From Zoogloea sp016790385 (lineage in GTDB: Bacteria > Pseudomonadota > Gammaproteobacteria > Burkholderiales > Rhodocyclaceae): 64,000 bases of DNA. The notes under the pieces are model-generated. The model was not told the DNA's origin and searched no databases. It was given only the letters and a program-made list of their open reading frames with translations. The DNA is taken from NCBI RefSeq assembly GCF_041916735.1, contig NZ_JAYRYY010000010.1, one strand, 5' to 3'. Of this stretch, positions 41,219 to 49,656 are shown piece by piece; position 1 is the first letter of the stretch; each line of letters begins with the position of its first letter. A program made the translations under genes and the position numbers.

Positions 41219-42196
41219 TCAACTGCTCCGTTCAGCGGTCGCCAAGCGGTCCTTGCGAAGGGACAGGACCACGGACGTGGCAATCAGCACGGCCACCACC
41301 CCCAGGGAGACCCCGACCGGGATCTTCACCAGATCGATCAGCAACATCTTGGCGCCGATGAACATCAGCACTGCCGCCAGACCGTACTTGAGCAAGGAGA
41401 AGCGCCCGGCGAAGTCCGCCAGCAGGAAGTACATGGCGCGCAACCCGAGGATGGCGAACACGTTGGAGGTGAGCACGATGAAGGGGTCGGTGGTGATGGC
41501 AAAGATTGCCGGGATCGAGTCCACCGCGAAGATCAGGTCGGAGATCTCCACCAGCACCAGGGCCAGGAACAGGGGCGTGGCGTAACGCACCCACTTGCCG
41601 CCTTCCTCCTTCATCACGAAGAAACGCTCGTGGTGAAACTCACTGGTGATCTTCATGTGCCCGCGCAGCCAGCGCAGCAGCGGGTTGTTTTCGAGGTTCT
41701 GCTCATGCCCGGCAAACCACATCATCTTCACGCCGGTGGCCAGCAGGAAGGCGCCGAAGAGATACAGCACCCAGTGGAACTGGCTGATCAGCCAGGCCCC
41801 CGCGAAGATCATGCCGGTGCGCATCACGATGGCGCCCAGCACGCCGTAGATCAGCACCCGCTTCTGCAACTCGGGCGGCACGGCAAAGAAGGAGAACAGC
41901 ATCAGCCAGACAAACACGTTATCCACGGCCAGGGCTTTCTCGATCAGATAGCCGGTCACAAACTCAAGGGTCCGGGCGTTGGCCACCTCCCGGCCTGCGG
42001 CCCCATCCAGATACCACCACAGGGCGCCGGCAAACAGCATTGACACGCTTACCCAAACCACGGTCCAGATGCCCGCCTCGCGGACCGACACCTTGTGCTC
42101 CTTGCCGCCTCCGACCAGGAACAGATCGATGGCCAGCATGACCATCACCACAGCGGCAAAACCCGCCCACATCCACCAGGTACCGATGCTTTCCAT
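41219..42196 (-). CDS. TerC-family membrane protein (Alx/MeeY-like, Mn2+ export)
   Basis: The 325-residue protein has seven to nine membrane helices with the TerC motifs IEKALAVDNVFVWLMLFSFF, RTGMIFAGAWLI and LVEISDLIFAVDSIPAIFAITTDPFIV. The two acidic blocks (LAVDN and ISDLIFAVDS) bind metal. Relatives such as Alx export manganese. A probable yybP-ykoY manganese riboswitch and a terminator lie in the leader, which fits that role. Confidence 0.9.
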   Translation of the reverse strand: MESIGTWWMWAGFAAVVMVMLAIDLFLVGGGKEHKVSVREAGIWTVVWVSVSMLFAGALWWYLDGAAGREVANARTLEFVTGYLIEKALAVDNVFVWLMLFSFFAVPPELQKRVLIYGVLGAIVMRTGMIFAGAWLISQFHWVLYLFGAFLLATGVKMMWFAGHEQNLENNPLLRWLRGHMKITSEFHHERFFVMKEEGGKWVRYATPLFLALVLVEISDLIFAVDSIPAIFAITTDPFIVLTSNVFAILGLRAMYFLLADFAGRFSLLKYGLAAVLMFIGAKMLLIDLVKIPVGVSLGVVAVLIATSVVLSLRKDRLATAERSS

Positions 42197-42223
42197 CGTA
42201 GTTCTCCCAAAACGGAATCAAAC

Positions 42224-42260
42224 AAAAAGGCCTTTCGTCCGGCTACGGCGAAAGGCCTTT
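42224..42260 (-). terminator. Leader terminator (riboswitch expression platform) before the TerC gene
   Basis: AAAGGCCTTTCG (42226-42237) pairs perfectly with CGAAAGGCCTTT (42249-42260). On the minus strand it is followed by a T-run and lies about 28 bases before the TerC start, so it can switch the gene off unless the upstream RNA prevents it. Confidence 0.88.
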
Positions 42261-42264
42261 GAGC

Positions 42265-42440
42265 TGATCCGGCAGGGGAGCCGGCTTGCCTGGAGACACT
42301 TTGCCATCGCGGCAAAGGTCTTGCTCACAGTCGCCTTAAAACCCGGCAACTGCCCGGAAGCCGGAAACATCACGCAGAATTTGCGGAATGTTTCGTATTG
42401 ACGGCCTGCCGGCGTGGAGCTACTCCCCCTTGGGACCATG
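42265..42440 (-). ncRNA. Probable yybP-ykoY manganese riboswitch
   Basis: The minus-strand leader contains AGGGGGAGTAGCTCC, the conserved loop of this class, near its 5' end. Paired segments CCTTTGCC/GGCAAAG and CCGGCTCCCCTGCCGG lie before the terminator. The position in front of a TerC-family gene is the usual one for this riboswitch. The full consensus cannot be aligned by eye. Confidence 0.72.
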
Positions 42441-42484
42441 AAACTATAGTGTCTCCCACAGCCCGATTCAAGGACGGATTGCGA

Positions 42485-42991
42485 TCACCCCTCGTCGGGC
42501 AGCATGCCCATGAAGCGCGTCTCGATGCTGGCCACATGGGCCACCCCCACCTCGGCGGCGATGGCACGGCACATCTCGAAGGCCTCCAGCAACTCGGCCC
42601 GGGTGGTGGCCTTGCGCAAGTGCTCGCGCACGGGCGCATCACCCGTGCGCAGGCTTTGCTCCATCGCATCCAGCAGGTAGAAGCGGGCCAGGGCCAGAGA
42701 ACGGCGCCCCCCACCGGCCACCCGCGCCACCGAAGCCCGGCTGGCGGGCTCCATGCCGTTTGGCGGATGCTGCGAGGTTTGCGGCACGGGCGAGATGAGG
42801 CCGAGCCCGGCCAGTTCGGCCAGCGCCTCACCCACGGAAATATCCTCCACGAGCTTGGCCAGCTGCTGTCCGTCACGCCGCCCATCGACCAGGATCAACA
42901 AGGTTCGCAGACGAGGCGGAAGACGCCGGGAGCGGATGGCGATCTCCTCCACCCCGGCCGCCGTCTTGCACGGAATCCAGTCCTGCTGCAT
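42485..42991 (-). CDS. Conserved-type protein of unknown function
   Basis: The 168-residue soluble protein starts MQQDWIPCKTAAGVEEIAIRSRRLPPRLRTLLILVDGRRDGQQL, which looks like a winged-helix-type fold found in many small betaproteobacterial proteins. An alanine-rich helical half follows (FYLLDAMEQSLRTGDAPVREHLRKATTRAELLEAFEMC). I do not recognise a function. It stands alone between the TerC leader and a membrane protein gene. Confidence 0.6.
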   Translation of the reverse strand: MQQDWIPCKTAAGVEEIAIRSRRLPPRLRTLLILVDGRRDGQQLAKLVEDISVGEALAELAGLGLISPVPQTSQHPPNGMEPASRASVARVAGGGRRSLALARFYLLDAMEQSLRTGDAPVREHLRKATTRAELLEAFEMCRAIAAEVGVAHVASIETRFMGMLPDEG

Positions 42992-43105
42992 GGAGAACTC
43001 TCCGCGTGTTCCAGAAACGGAGGGAGAGTACGGTATGAATAATTCAGCACGGTGACACGTGGCCGATCAGCGTCAGCCCCGCGTGGACAGCGGGCCGGGT
43101 GGCCC

Positions 43106-43486
43106 CTAATGCCGCCCCACCCGGCGATGACGGAAGCTCGCCGGAGCGTGGGCAAAGATCACCGAAAACACCAGGATGGCCCAGAACAGCGCAAGCCGCG
43201 CGCCCTCGTCGGCCACGAACCATCCCAGCAGCGCGAACTTGACCAGCAGGGAAAGCCCGGCAAGTTCGCGCAGCCACACCGGGTTGGACCACGCATCCAG
43301 GGCCGCCATGGCCACCCCCGAGGCCACCATCAGCCCCACGAAGTCCCCAGCGGGGCCGCCGGGCAGGGCCAGCAGACCTGCCCCCACCCCTACCACACCA
43401 GCAATGTGCCCGGCGCGCAGGGCCACCACCAACCAGCGCCGGCCGGGGAAGTCACGGTAACCGCCGGAGGACACGTCCTTGGCCAC
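43106..43486 (-). CDS. Small membrane protein of unknown function
   Basis: The 126-residue protein has about four hydrophobic helices (HIAGVVGVGAGLLAL, FVGLMVASGVAMAAL, LLVKFALLGWFVADE, ALFWAILVFSVIFAHAPASFRHR). It starts with GTG directly after the stop of the CinA-like gene, so the two are probably co-translated. No family recognised. Confidence 0.65.
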   Translation of the reverse strand: MAKDVSSGGYRDFPGRRWLVVALRAGHIAGVVGVGAGLLALPGGPAGDFVGLMVASGVAMAALDAWSNPVWLRELAGLSLLVKFALLGWFVADEGARLALFWAILVFSVIFAHAPASFRHRRVGRH

Positions 43487-44260
43487 TCAGAGGCTTCCCG
43501 CCGGCTCCCAGGGGTAACCACGACGGGTCATCTCCGCGGAGATCAGGTCCATGGCAGCGGCCACCTGGGCGGCCGGCCCCTTCATGCCCAGCTCGATATG
43601 GCGCCGGCCCCCCTCGCCGCCAACGCTGGGCAGGCTGAACAGCGTCGCGTCGGGGAAATCGGCGGTGATGCGCTCCATGAAGTCGATGAGCTGCCCTTCG
43701 AAGGCCTCCCACACGATGATTGAGCTCTCCACGTAATCCGAACGATGGTGGAATTGGGCAAAGCGCGTATCCAGCACCCATTCGACCATCGGCCAGGCCA
43801 TCACGGGAAAGCCCGGCACGAAGAAATGATTGCGGATGGAGAAACCCGGAATGCGGTTGTAGGGATTGGGAATGATCTCGCTCCCTTGCGGATACACGCC
43901 CATCTGTAGGCGCTGGGGCGTGGTTTCGTCGCCAAAGCGGGCGCGGATCTCGGCCTCGGCCTCGGGATGCAGGGCCAGGGGCAGGCCCAGCGCCTCCGCC
44001 GCAGCCTGACGGGTATGGTCGTCGGGGGTGGCGCCGATGCCCCCGAAACTGAACACCACGTCAGGGCTGGCAAAACTCTCCTGCAGGGTCCGGACCAGGC
44101 GCGGGCGTTCGTCACCCACATAGCGCACCGATGCCAGACGCAGACCGCGCGCCTTCAGGAGTTCGAGCACCTTGCCCAGATGTTTGTCTTCACGACGGCC
44201 GGACAGCAGTTCGTCGCCAATGATGATGGCGCCGAAGGACGGCGCAGTGGGATCAGCCAT
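43487..44260 (-). CDS. CinA N-terminal/MoaB-like molybdopterin-binding domain protein
   Basis: The 257-residue protein has the MoCF fold: GAIIIGDELLSGRREDKHLGKVLELLKARGL, VFSFGGIGATPDDHTRQAAAEAL, MGVYPQGSEIIPNPYNRIPGF and FFVPGFPVMAWPMVEWVL. These match the competence/damage-inducible CinA N-terminal domain, without the C-terminal nicotinamide-nucleotide amidase. The stop of the upstream EI24 gene abuts its start. Confidence 0.85.
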   Translation of the reverse strand: MADPTAPSFGAIIIGDELLSGRREDKHLGKVLELLKARGLRLASVRYVGDERPRLVRTLQESFASPDVVFSFGGIGATPDDHTRQAAAEALGLPLALHPEAEAEIRARFGDETTPQRLQMGVYPQGSEIIPNPYNRIPGFSIRNHFFVPGFPVMAWPMVEWVLDTRFAQFHHRSDYVESSIIVWEAFEGQLIDFMERITADFPDATLFSLPSVGGEGGRRHIELGMKGPAAQVAAAMDLISAEMTRRGYPWEPAGSL

Positions 44261-45004
44261 TCATTTCACCTCGATGATGTTCTCGCCTTGCCGACTCACC
44301 CGCAGGGCGGACAGCAGGTAATGGACAAAGGCCAGCCCGGAGAGTGCCGGCGCAAACAGGTTGATGAAGGGCACATGGGCCATGACCGCCCCCAGCAGCC
44401 CCACTCCAAACAGGCCGCTGGCGTGGCGCTCGGGCAGATCCTTCATCTCAAAGGCATCCGCATGGGCCATCAGGGCATCGTAGCGGAAAGCGCGTTGGTT
44501 AAGCCAGGCGGTGAGCACCAGGGAAAGGATCAGCCCCACACCAGGGATCAACCACAGGGGCAGGCTGAGCACCAGGAGTACCAGGAATTGCACCACCGAC
44601 CCCAGGGCGTTCCACACGCTGCCCATCTGAGTACCGCCCCTGCGGCGGGCGATATCGGCGTAGTCCATGTCGGCCACCTTCTCGGCCATCAGGGGCAAGG
44701 CCACCGCCACCACCAGAAAGGCCGCCGTCACGTAGATGATGGGCAGGGCCAGCACCACGAGGCCGATCTTGAACATCACCAGCGCCACCAGCAGCGCCGT
44801 CTCCGAGGCGGCCAGCCAGCCCCCCACCAGGGGCATGGCGGTGATCAAGCGGCTGCCCACCTCCACCAGACTGCCCCAGCTCGACACCAGCAGGAACGTC
44901 CAGACGCCGGCCGCCACCAGGGTTGGCCACATCAGGTGCCACAGCACGCCTCGCCGGGTGAGGCTGCGGGCGGCAGAAAAGTAGGAAAGCAGGACGGTTT
45001 TCAT
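44261..45004 (-). CDS. EI24/CysZ-like membrane protein
   Basis: The 247-residue protein has several membrane helices and the EI24 pattern: RRGVLWHLMWPTLVAAGVWTFLL, PLVGGWLAASETALLVALVMFKI, LWLIPGVGLILSLVLTAWLNQRAFRYDAL and HVPFINLFAPALSGLAFVHYLL. CysZ members carry sulfate, but no cysteine genes are near, so the substrate is open. It sits in an operon between amidase and CinA-like genes. Confidence 0.82.
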   Translation of the reverse strand: MKTVLLSYFSAARSLTRRGVLWHLMWPTLVAAGVWTFLLVSSWGSLVEVGSRLITAMPLVGGWLAASETALLVALVMFKIGLVVLALPIIYVTAAFLVVAVALPLMAEKVADMDYADIARRRGGTQMGSVWNALGSVVQFLVLLVLSLPLWLIPGVGLILSLVLTAWLNQRAFRYDALMAHADAFEMKDLPERHASGLFGVGLLGAVMAHVPFINLFAPALSGLAFVHYLLSALRVSRQGENIIEVK

Positions 45005-45062
45005 GGTGGATCCGAAGAGTCTGGGCGTGCGGGTCGCATTCTGGCCGATCCGGCCGCTGCGG

Positions 45063-45755
45063 TCACGGGGCAGCCATCACGCCACATCGCCCCAGGCCTC
45101 GCCGCACCGCCTCGGCAGTGAGTGCGCGGCGCGCGGCCCCGGCCAGGGCCCGCTCCTCCTCCCGATTCACAATCACGCCGGCCTCCAGCAGCACCGCCGG
45201 CACGCTTGCCGCCTTGAGGACCACCAGGTTGTCGTAGTAATACACGCCGTTGGTCTCGTCGGCCCATGGCCGCGCCACGCCGTCCGACGACAGGCCATGG
45301 TGGGTGGCGACCGGCAGGCCCGCCTGGCGCAGCTCCGCGCTGATGGCGCTGGCGCAGGCAAGGCTTTCAGCAAGGCGGGGATTGAGACGCGACACGAACA
45401 GCGAGAAGCCGGCGAATTGTTCCGAGTGGCGCAGGGCACGGCCATTCCAGGTCCAGGCTTGAAGGTATTCCTCCTTCACCGAGTCGTGGTGGATGGACAG
45501 GAAGAAGCCGGCCCCGGCCGCCTCCGCCTGGGCGGGGCGCGCCCACAGGTCGGCCATTTCGCCCCGCTGGCCGATCAGTCGCACCGGCGCGCCGTCCGAT
45601 GCCAGCCGCGCCGCCAGCACGGCGGCCAGGGCATGGTTGTATTCAAACTCCGTCACGCCATAAGCGCTGATGGCCCCCGGACGTTCCAGATAGTGCCCCA
45701 CGTCGATGGCCACCACCGTGGCCGCGGCGATCAGGCCGGCAAGCATCAGAGCCAC
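45063..45755 (-). CDS. N-acetylmuramoyl-L-alanine amidase (Amidase_3)
   Basis: The 230-residue protein has the zinc-amidase motifs AIDVGHY, the glutamate in TEFEYN, FLSIHHDSV and VLLEAGVIVN. It cuts the bond between muramic acid and the peptide stem. The first 15 residues are hydrophobic (ALMLAGLIAAATVVA) and act as a signal or anchor. The start codon is GTG. A single-TIR gene ends 13 bases upstream on the same strand. Confidence 0.88.
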   Translation of the reverse strand: MALMLAGLIAAATVVAIDVGHYLERPGAISAYGVTEFEYNHALAAVLAARLASDGAPVRLIGQRGEMADLWARPAQAEAAGAGFFLSIHHDSVKEEYLQAWTWNGRALRHSEQFAGFSLFVSRLNPRLAESLACASAISAELRQAGLPVATHHGLSSDGVARPWADETNGVYYYDNLVVLKAASVPAVLLEAGVIVNREEERALAGAARRALTAEAVRRGLGRCGVMAAP

Positions 45756-45768
45756 GCCGAATACTCCC

Positions 45769-46668
45769 TCACCGCCGCACTCCGCTGAAACTCAGCTCGC
45801 CATGGGGCGAATAGCCGAGTTGCGGGGCGCCCTTTGCCAGATCGACGGTAAGCGGGGTATCGCCGGAAGCGCTGATCACAAAGTCTCCGGCCCGGCTGAG
45901 CGGAACCTCCACCACCGGGATGCGCGCGTAGTCCGAGCTTAGCCGCACGCTGCGCCCGTCTACGACGCTGACGGTCACACGCACATCACTCTGCGAACTG
46001 CCCTTCGAATCGGATATCACGTCCCCGAAATAAACGCCCGCGATACGCGCAGCCAGGGACTGCTCGGCCACCCCAGACGCCGGAACCGGCTGGCCCGGCT
46101 GCGCCGACCGGGGCACTGAACCGGGGGCGTCCCCCAACCTCGGGGACAACCCCCACCAGGTCAGCCCCCCCGCCAATACAAGCCCCGCCACCAGCATGAC
46201 GAAACGGGCCGGATCGCGTCCGCCTGCGCCCGTCGCCGCCGGATGAGCCATCCCGGCTGAATCCGCCGGACTTGGGGCTTCACCAAGCACTCGCCCGATC
46301 CCCTGACACAGGGACATGAAGCCGGCATGCCCCGCCTCCCCGCCCCAGTCGCTCAGGTCCGCCGTCTGCTTGCGGCGGAATTCCAGCGGGAGTTTCACTG
46401 CCTCGATCATCGCCGGCACCAGCACGCCCCGCTCGGCACCGACGGCGGCCTCGTTCCTGACCCACTCGGAGGCGGCCGACGACCGAGACCACAGCACCAC
46501 CACGCAGCGGGCGGCTTCCAGCGCCTGCTCGATGCGCGTGTCGAACGCCTCCCCGGGCACGATGTGCCGATCCCACCATACCGACCATCCTCGGGCCGCA
46601 AAGGCGTCGGCGAGGCAGCGGGCGCGCTCCCTATCCTCGCTGGCGTAACTGATGAAGATGTCCTCCAT
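45769..46668 (-). CDS. TIR domain protein with one membrane helix
   Basis: The 299-residue protein has an N-terminal TIR domain: IFISYASEDRERARCLADAFAARGWSVWWD, VVVLWSRSSAASEWVRNEAAVG (conserved Glu73). A membrane helix lies near 153-173 (ARFVMLVAGLVLAGGLTWWGL), followed by a proline-rich linker and a beta-rich C-terminal domain (VRVTVSVVDGRSVRLSSDYARIPVVEV). The C-terminal part should face the periplasm. It stands outside the main conflict island. Confidence 0.82.
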   Translation of the reverse strand: MEDIFISYASEDRERARCLADAFAARGWSVWWDRHIVPGEAFDTRIEQALEAARCVVVLWSRSSAASEWVRNEAAVGAERGVLVPAMIEAVKLPLEFRRKQTADLSDWGGEAGHAGFMSLCQGIGRVLGEAPSPADSAGMAHPAATGAGGRDPARFVMLVAGLVLAGGLTWWGLSPRLGDAPGSVPRSAQPGQPVPASGVAEQSLAARIAGVYFGDVISDSKGSSQSDVRVTVSVVDGRSVRLSSDYARIPVVEVPLSRAGDFVISASGDTPLTVDLAKGAPQLGYSPHGELSFSGVRR

Positions 46669-46689
46669 GCCCTCTCCCCCGCCTCCGCC

Positions 46690-47607
46690 TCAATCGTTCC
46701 CGGCGGCAGGCGCCACCACCTGGCGCAGGCGATAGCCCCGCCCGGTCAGCTCCGCCAGCAGGCCCGAGGCACCGCCGAAGTGGCCGGCGCCCACCGCCAC
46801 AAAAGGCCGCCCGCCCTTACCCAGATGTTGAATGAGGGTATCCGCCATCTCCCGGTTGCGACGGTCGAGCATCTCGACAAAGAGCGGCGCCATGGCCTCA
46901 CTGGACAGCTCTTCCCGCAACAGGTGGTCCAGGGCGGCCGCATCACCCGCCCGCCAGGCGGCCAGCATGCGCTGGAAATACGCCCGGGCCTCGCCGGATT
47001 CGATCAATTCGACCGCTTCGGTCAGCGCCGCCAGCTGGGCCGCATCCCCACCCCCCGACAGGGCCGAGATCTGCCGCTCCACCGTTTCCAGAGCCCACAG
47101 CGGCTTTTTCGACGCCTTTGCGACACCCGCCAACCAGAGGTCCACGCCCTGGTCTGTACGAAAACCCACCGTGTCGGCCAAGCGCACGGTCAGCAGGGTG
47201 CTGAGCATCCAGGGTTGCAGGCGCTGCACGGCCTCGGCCGGCAAACCCATCCGCGTGGCGGCGAGCACCAGGCGCGGCCACAGCGCCGCCGGCAACTGGG
47301 TTTGCAGGCGCCCCCCGGCGGGCAGCAGAGCCGCCTCGCCAAGACGCTGCATCACGGCCGGGTCGGAAAGATCCAGCTCAAGGGCCAGGCTGTCCGCCGC
47401 GGAAAGCGCATTGCGCACCTCGTCCGGCAATGGGAAGCACGCCGCATCGCAAACGTGGATGGTGCCGTAGAGCCAAGCCCGCAAGCCGCCCCCGGCATCC
47501 CGCAGCTCCCACAGAAAGAGCGGACCGGCAGCTGTCGCCAGCCCCGCCCAAAGCAACAGCCAGACCCCTGTCAGGGCATTCAGCAGCCCCCTCATACTCA
47601 TGCTCAT
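46690..47607 (-). CDS. TraB/GumN-family protein
   Basis: The 305-residue protein has a signal peptide (LLNALTGVWLLLWAGLATAAG) and the TraB/GumN features WLYGTIHVCDAACFPLP, ADSLALELDLSDP, GVDLWLAGVAKASKKPLWALETVERQ and a C-terminal FVAVGAGHFGGASGLLAELTGRGY with the conserved GxxH. These are metal-dependent hydrolase-like proteins of uncertain role. Three closely spaced Met codons make the start uncertain by four codons. It is divergent from miaA. Confidence 0.85.
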   Translation of the reverse strand: MSMSMRGLLNALTGVWLLLWAGLATAAGPLFLWELRDAGGGLRAWLYGTIHVCDAACFPLPDEVRNALSAADSLALELDLSDPAVMQRLGEAALLPAGGRLQTQLPAALWPRLVLAATRMGLPAEAVQRLQPWMLSTLLTVRLADTVGFRTDQGVDLWLAGVAKASKKPLWALETVERQISALSGGGDAAQLAALTEAVELIESGEARAYFQRMLAAWRAGDAAALDHLLREELSSEAMAPLFVEMLDRRNREMADTLIQHLGKGGRPFVAVGAGHFGGASGLLAELTGRGYRLRQVVAPAAGND

Positions 47608-47654
47608 CGGCCAGTCCCAACCGCTACAATGCGCGTCCCATCGAAAGGCGCATC

Positions 47655-48617
47655 ATGCACCAAACGCCCCCGCTTCCGCCCGCCATCCTGCTGATGGGCC
47701 CCACGGCCAGCGGCAAGACCGCCTGCGCCCTGACCCTCGCCCGGCACCTCCCGGTGGAGATCATCAGCGTCGATTCGGCCCTTGTGTATCGGGACATGGA
47801 TATTGGCACTGCCAAGCCAAGCGCTGCGGAGCAGGCCATCTGCCCCCATCACCTGATCGACATCATCAGCCCGGAGGAAGCCTATTCCGCCGCCCGCTTC
47901 TGCGCCGATGCGCGCCGCCTGATGGGAGAGATCAGCGCCCGCGGAAGGATTCCGCTGCTGGTCGGCGGCACAATGCTGTATTACAAAACCTTGCGTGACG
48001 GCCTTTCGGATCTGCCCGAGGCCGACCCCACCCTGCGCCGGGAGATCGAAGACGCCGCCGCCCGAGAGGGCTGGCCCGCGCTCCATGATGAGCTGGCGCG
48101 CCTCGACCCGGACGCCGCCGCCCGCCTGGAACCCAATGACGCCCAGCGCATCCAGCGCGCCCTGGAGATCGTTCGCCTCACCGGCCGGCCCCTGGCAGCA
48201 AGCTATGCGCAGCGCGAAAGCAGTGTCGACACCCACCGCCTGATCCCGATCGCCCTGTCACCCGGCGAGCGGGCCGTACTCCATGCGCGCATCGAGAAGC
48301 GCTTCGACGCCATGCTGCTGGCCGGATTTGTGGACGAGGTGGAAACTCTGCGCCGCCACTACCGGCTCGACGCCAGCCTGCCTTCCATGCGTTGTGTCGG
48401 CTACCGACAGGCGCTGGAATACCTGGAGGGCCGCTGCAGTCTGGCGACATTCCGGGACAAGGGCATCTTCGCCACCCGCCAGCTCGCCAAGCGCCAGATC
48501 ACCTGGCAGCGCAACTTCCGCGAGCGCTGGGGAGATATCCAGGAACTGGACTGCCTGAATCCCGAGCTTGAAAAGCAGGTGCTCGAGAGCGTCTGCGCCA
48601 GGCTCCCGGCCGTCTGA
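47655..48617 (+). CDS. miaA: tRNA dimethylallyltransferase
   Basis: The 320-residue protein has the P-loop GPTASGKTACAL, the substrate motif ISVDSALVYRDMDIGTAKPS, HHLIDIISPEEAYSAARF, PLLVGGTMLYYKTL and the C-terminal FATRQLAKRQITWQRNF. MiaA adds a dimethylallyl group to A37 of tRNAs reading UNN codons. The start ATG 47655 follows AAAGGCG. Confidence 0.97.
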   Translation: MHQTPPLPPAILLMGPTASGKTACALTLARHLPVEIISVDSALVYRDMDIGTAKPSAAEQAICPHHLIDIISPEEAYSAARFCADARRLMGEISARGRIPLLVGGTMLYYKTLRDGLSDLPEADPTLRREIEDAAAREGWPALHDELARLDPDAAARLEPNDAQRIQRALEIVRLTGRPLAASYAQRESSVDTHRLIPIALSPGERAVLHARIEKRFDAMLLAGFVDEVETLRRHYRLDASLPSMRCVGYRQALEYLEGRCSLATFRDKGIFATRQLAKRQITWQRNFRERWGDIQELDCLNPELEKQVLESVCARLPAV

Positions 48618-48659
48618 GCATCCCCTGCCCCACCGGGCCGGCCGCGAGCTGAAGACTGA

Positions 48660-48678
48660 GCCCGGCGCTTGGCCGGGC
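48660..48678. terminator. Hairpin between convergent miaA and EF-hand genes
   Basis: GCCCGGC (48660-48666) pairs with GCCGGGC (48672-48678), with an outer TGAG/CTCA extension. There is no long T-run; it is probably a bidirectional terminator. Confidence 0.5.
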
Positions 48679-48683
48679 AAGGC

Positions 48684-49355
48684 TCAGGCTGTCACCGTCA
48701 TGCTGCTGCTCGCGTCGTCGCCGCCGCCATAGGCACGCATCAACGCCATCAAGCGATGCATCAGCGCCCCGTCGCTCATCGCGCCCGAGGTGGCAGTCGC
48801 GCCGCTGTCGGTGGATACGGCGGTGTCACTGCGGCTCGCCCGGTCGTAGGCCATGGCCTCAGATGCACTGACCTTTCCGTCGCCATTGGCATCGGCGGCT
48901 TCAAAGTTCTCCGCGACCTTGGAGATCAACTCGGAGCGCTTGCTGTCCGTCGCGCCGATCTCCTCCAACTGGCTGTTGAGTTCTTTCTGGGTGAAGCCGG
49001 CGTCGTCCCCGGGCGGCGGCGGGGGAGGCGGCATGGCGCCGGCCATGCGGCTGCCGAAGGCCTGTGCGTCCAGGGCGTCCGCAAGTTTCTGAATGCTGCT
49101 CGAGAATTCGCTTTCCGTCACCTTGCCGTCGCTGTCCCCGTCCAGCGCCTTGAAGAGCGCTGCGCTGTCACTTTCGGCACTGTTCGACGCAGCACTATCA
49201 AGCTGGCTCAAGGCCGACTGTAGATCGCTCTCGTCGATATATCCCTGGCCCTTGGTGTCGAGCTTGGAAAACACATTGCTCGCCATCCGGCTGGGATCGG
49301 GACGGTGCATCCCGCCCATGGAAACCATGCTGTTGCTGCCGATACTGCTGACCAT
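48684..49355 (-). CDS. EF-hand calcium-binding protein
   Basis: The 223-residue protein has three EF-hand loops: DTKGQGYIDESD (33-44), DGDSDGKVTESE (72-83) and DANGDGKVSASE (155-166). A proline run (seven Pro) separates the second and third. The N-terminus (MVSSIGSNSMVSMGG) is not a classic signal peptide. The serine-rich C-terminus resembles secreted XopAW-like EF-hand proteins. AGAGG precedes ATG 49355. A longer upstream frame is less likely. Confidence 0.85.
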   Translation of the reverse strand: MVSSIGSNSMVSMGGMHRPDPSRMASNVFSKLDTKGQGYIDESDLQSALSQLDSAASNSAESDSAALFKALDGDSDGKVTESEFSSSIQKLADALDAQAFGSRMAGAMPPPPPPPGDDAGFTQKELNSQLEEIGATDSKRSELISKVAENFEAADANGDGKVSASEAMAYDRASRSDTAVSTDSGATATSGAMSDGALMHRLMALMRAYGGGDDASSSMTVTA

Positions 49356-49656
49356 GATGCAATCCTCTGCACAATGGACCGGAAATCCCGCCGGTCGATC
49401 CGGGCCGGAAGCCTGACAAGGCCCGGACCTTTCACGTAGCAATTTAGCGGCCGATTCGCGGCGATCTTGCAGTTAACGCACGTCAAAATGGGTAAAGCCC
49501 GGTTAAGAATCCAGAGCGCCGGCCCCGCTCCCGGGCGTCCACCCCAGACACCAGAACAGCCCCCCGGAAAAATCTGCCGGCGGCAAGGGCTGACCGACCG
49601 GCCGATTTTCCAGGCCTGACGGGCCTTCGGCGCCCCCCCCTGGCAGGATATGCCGC

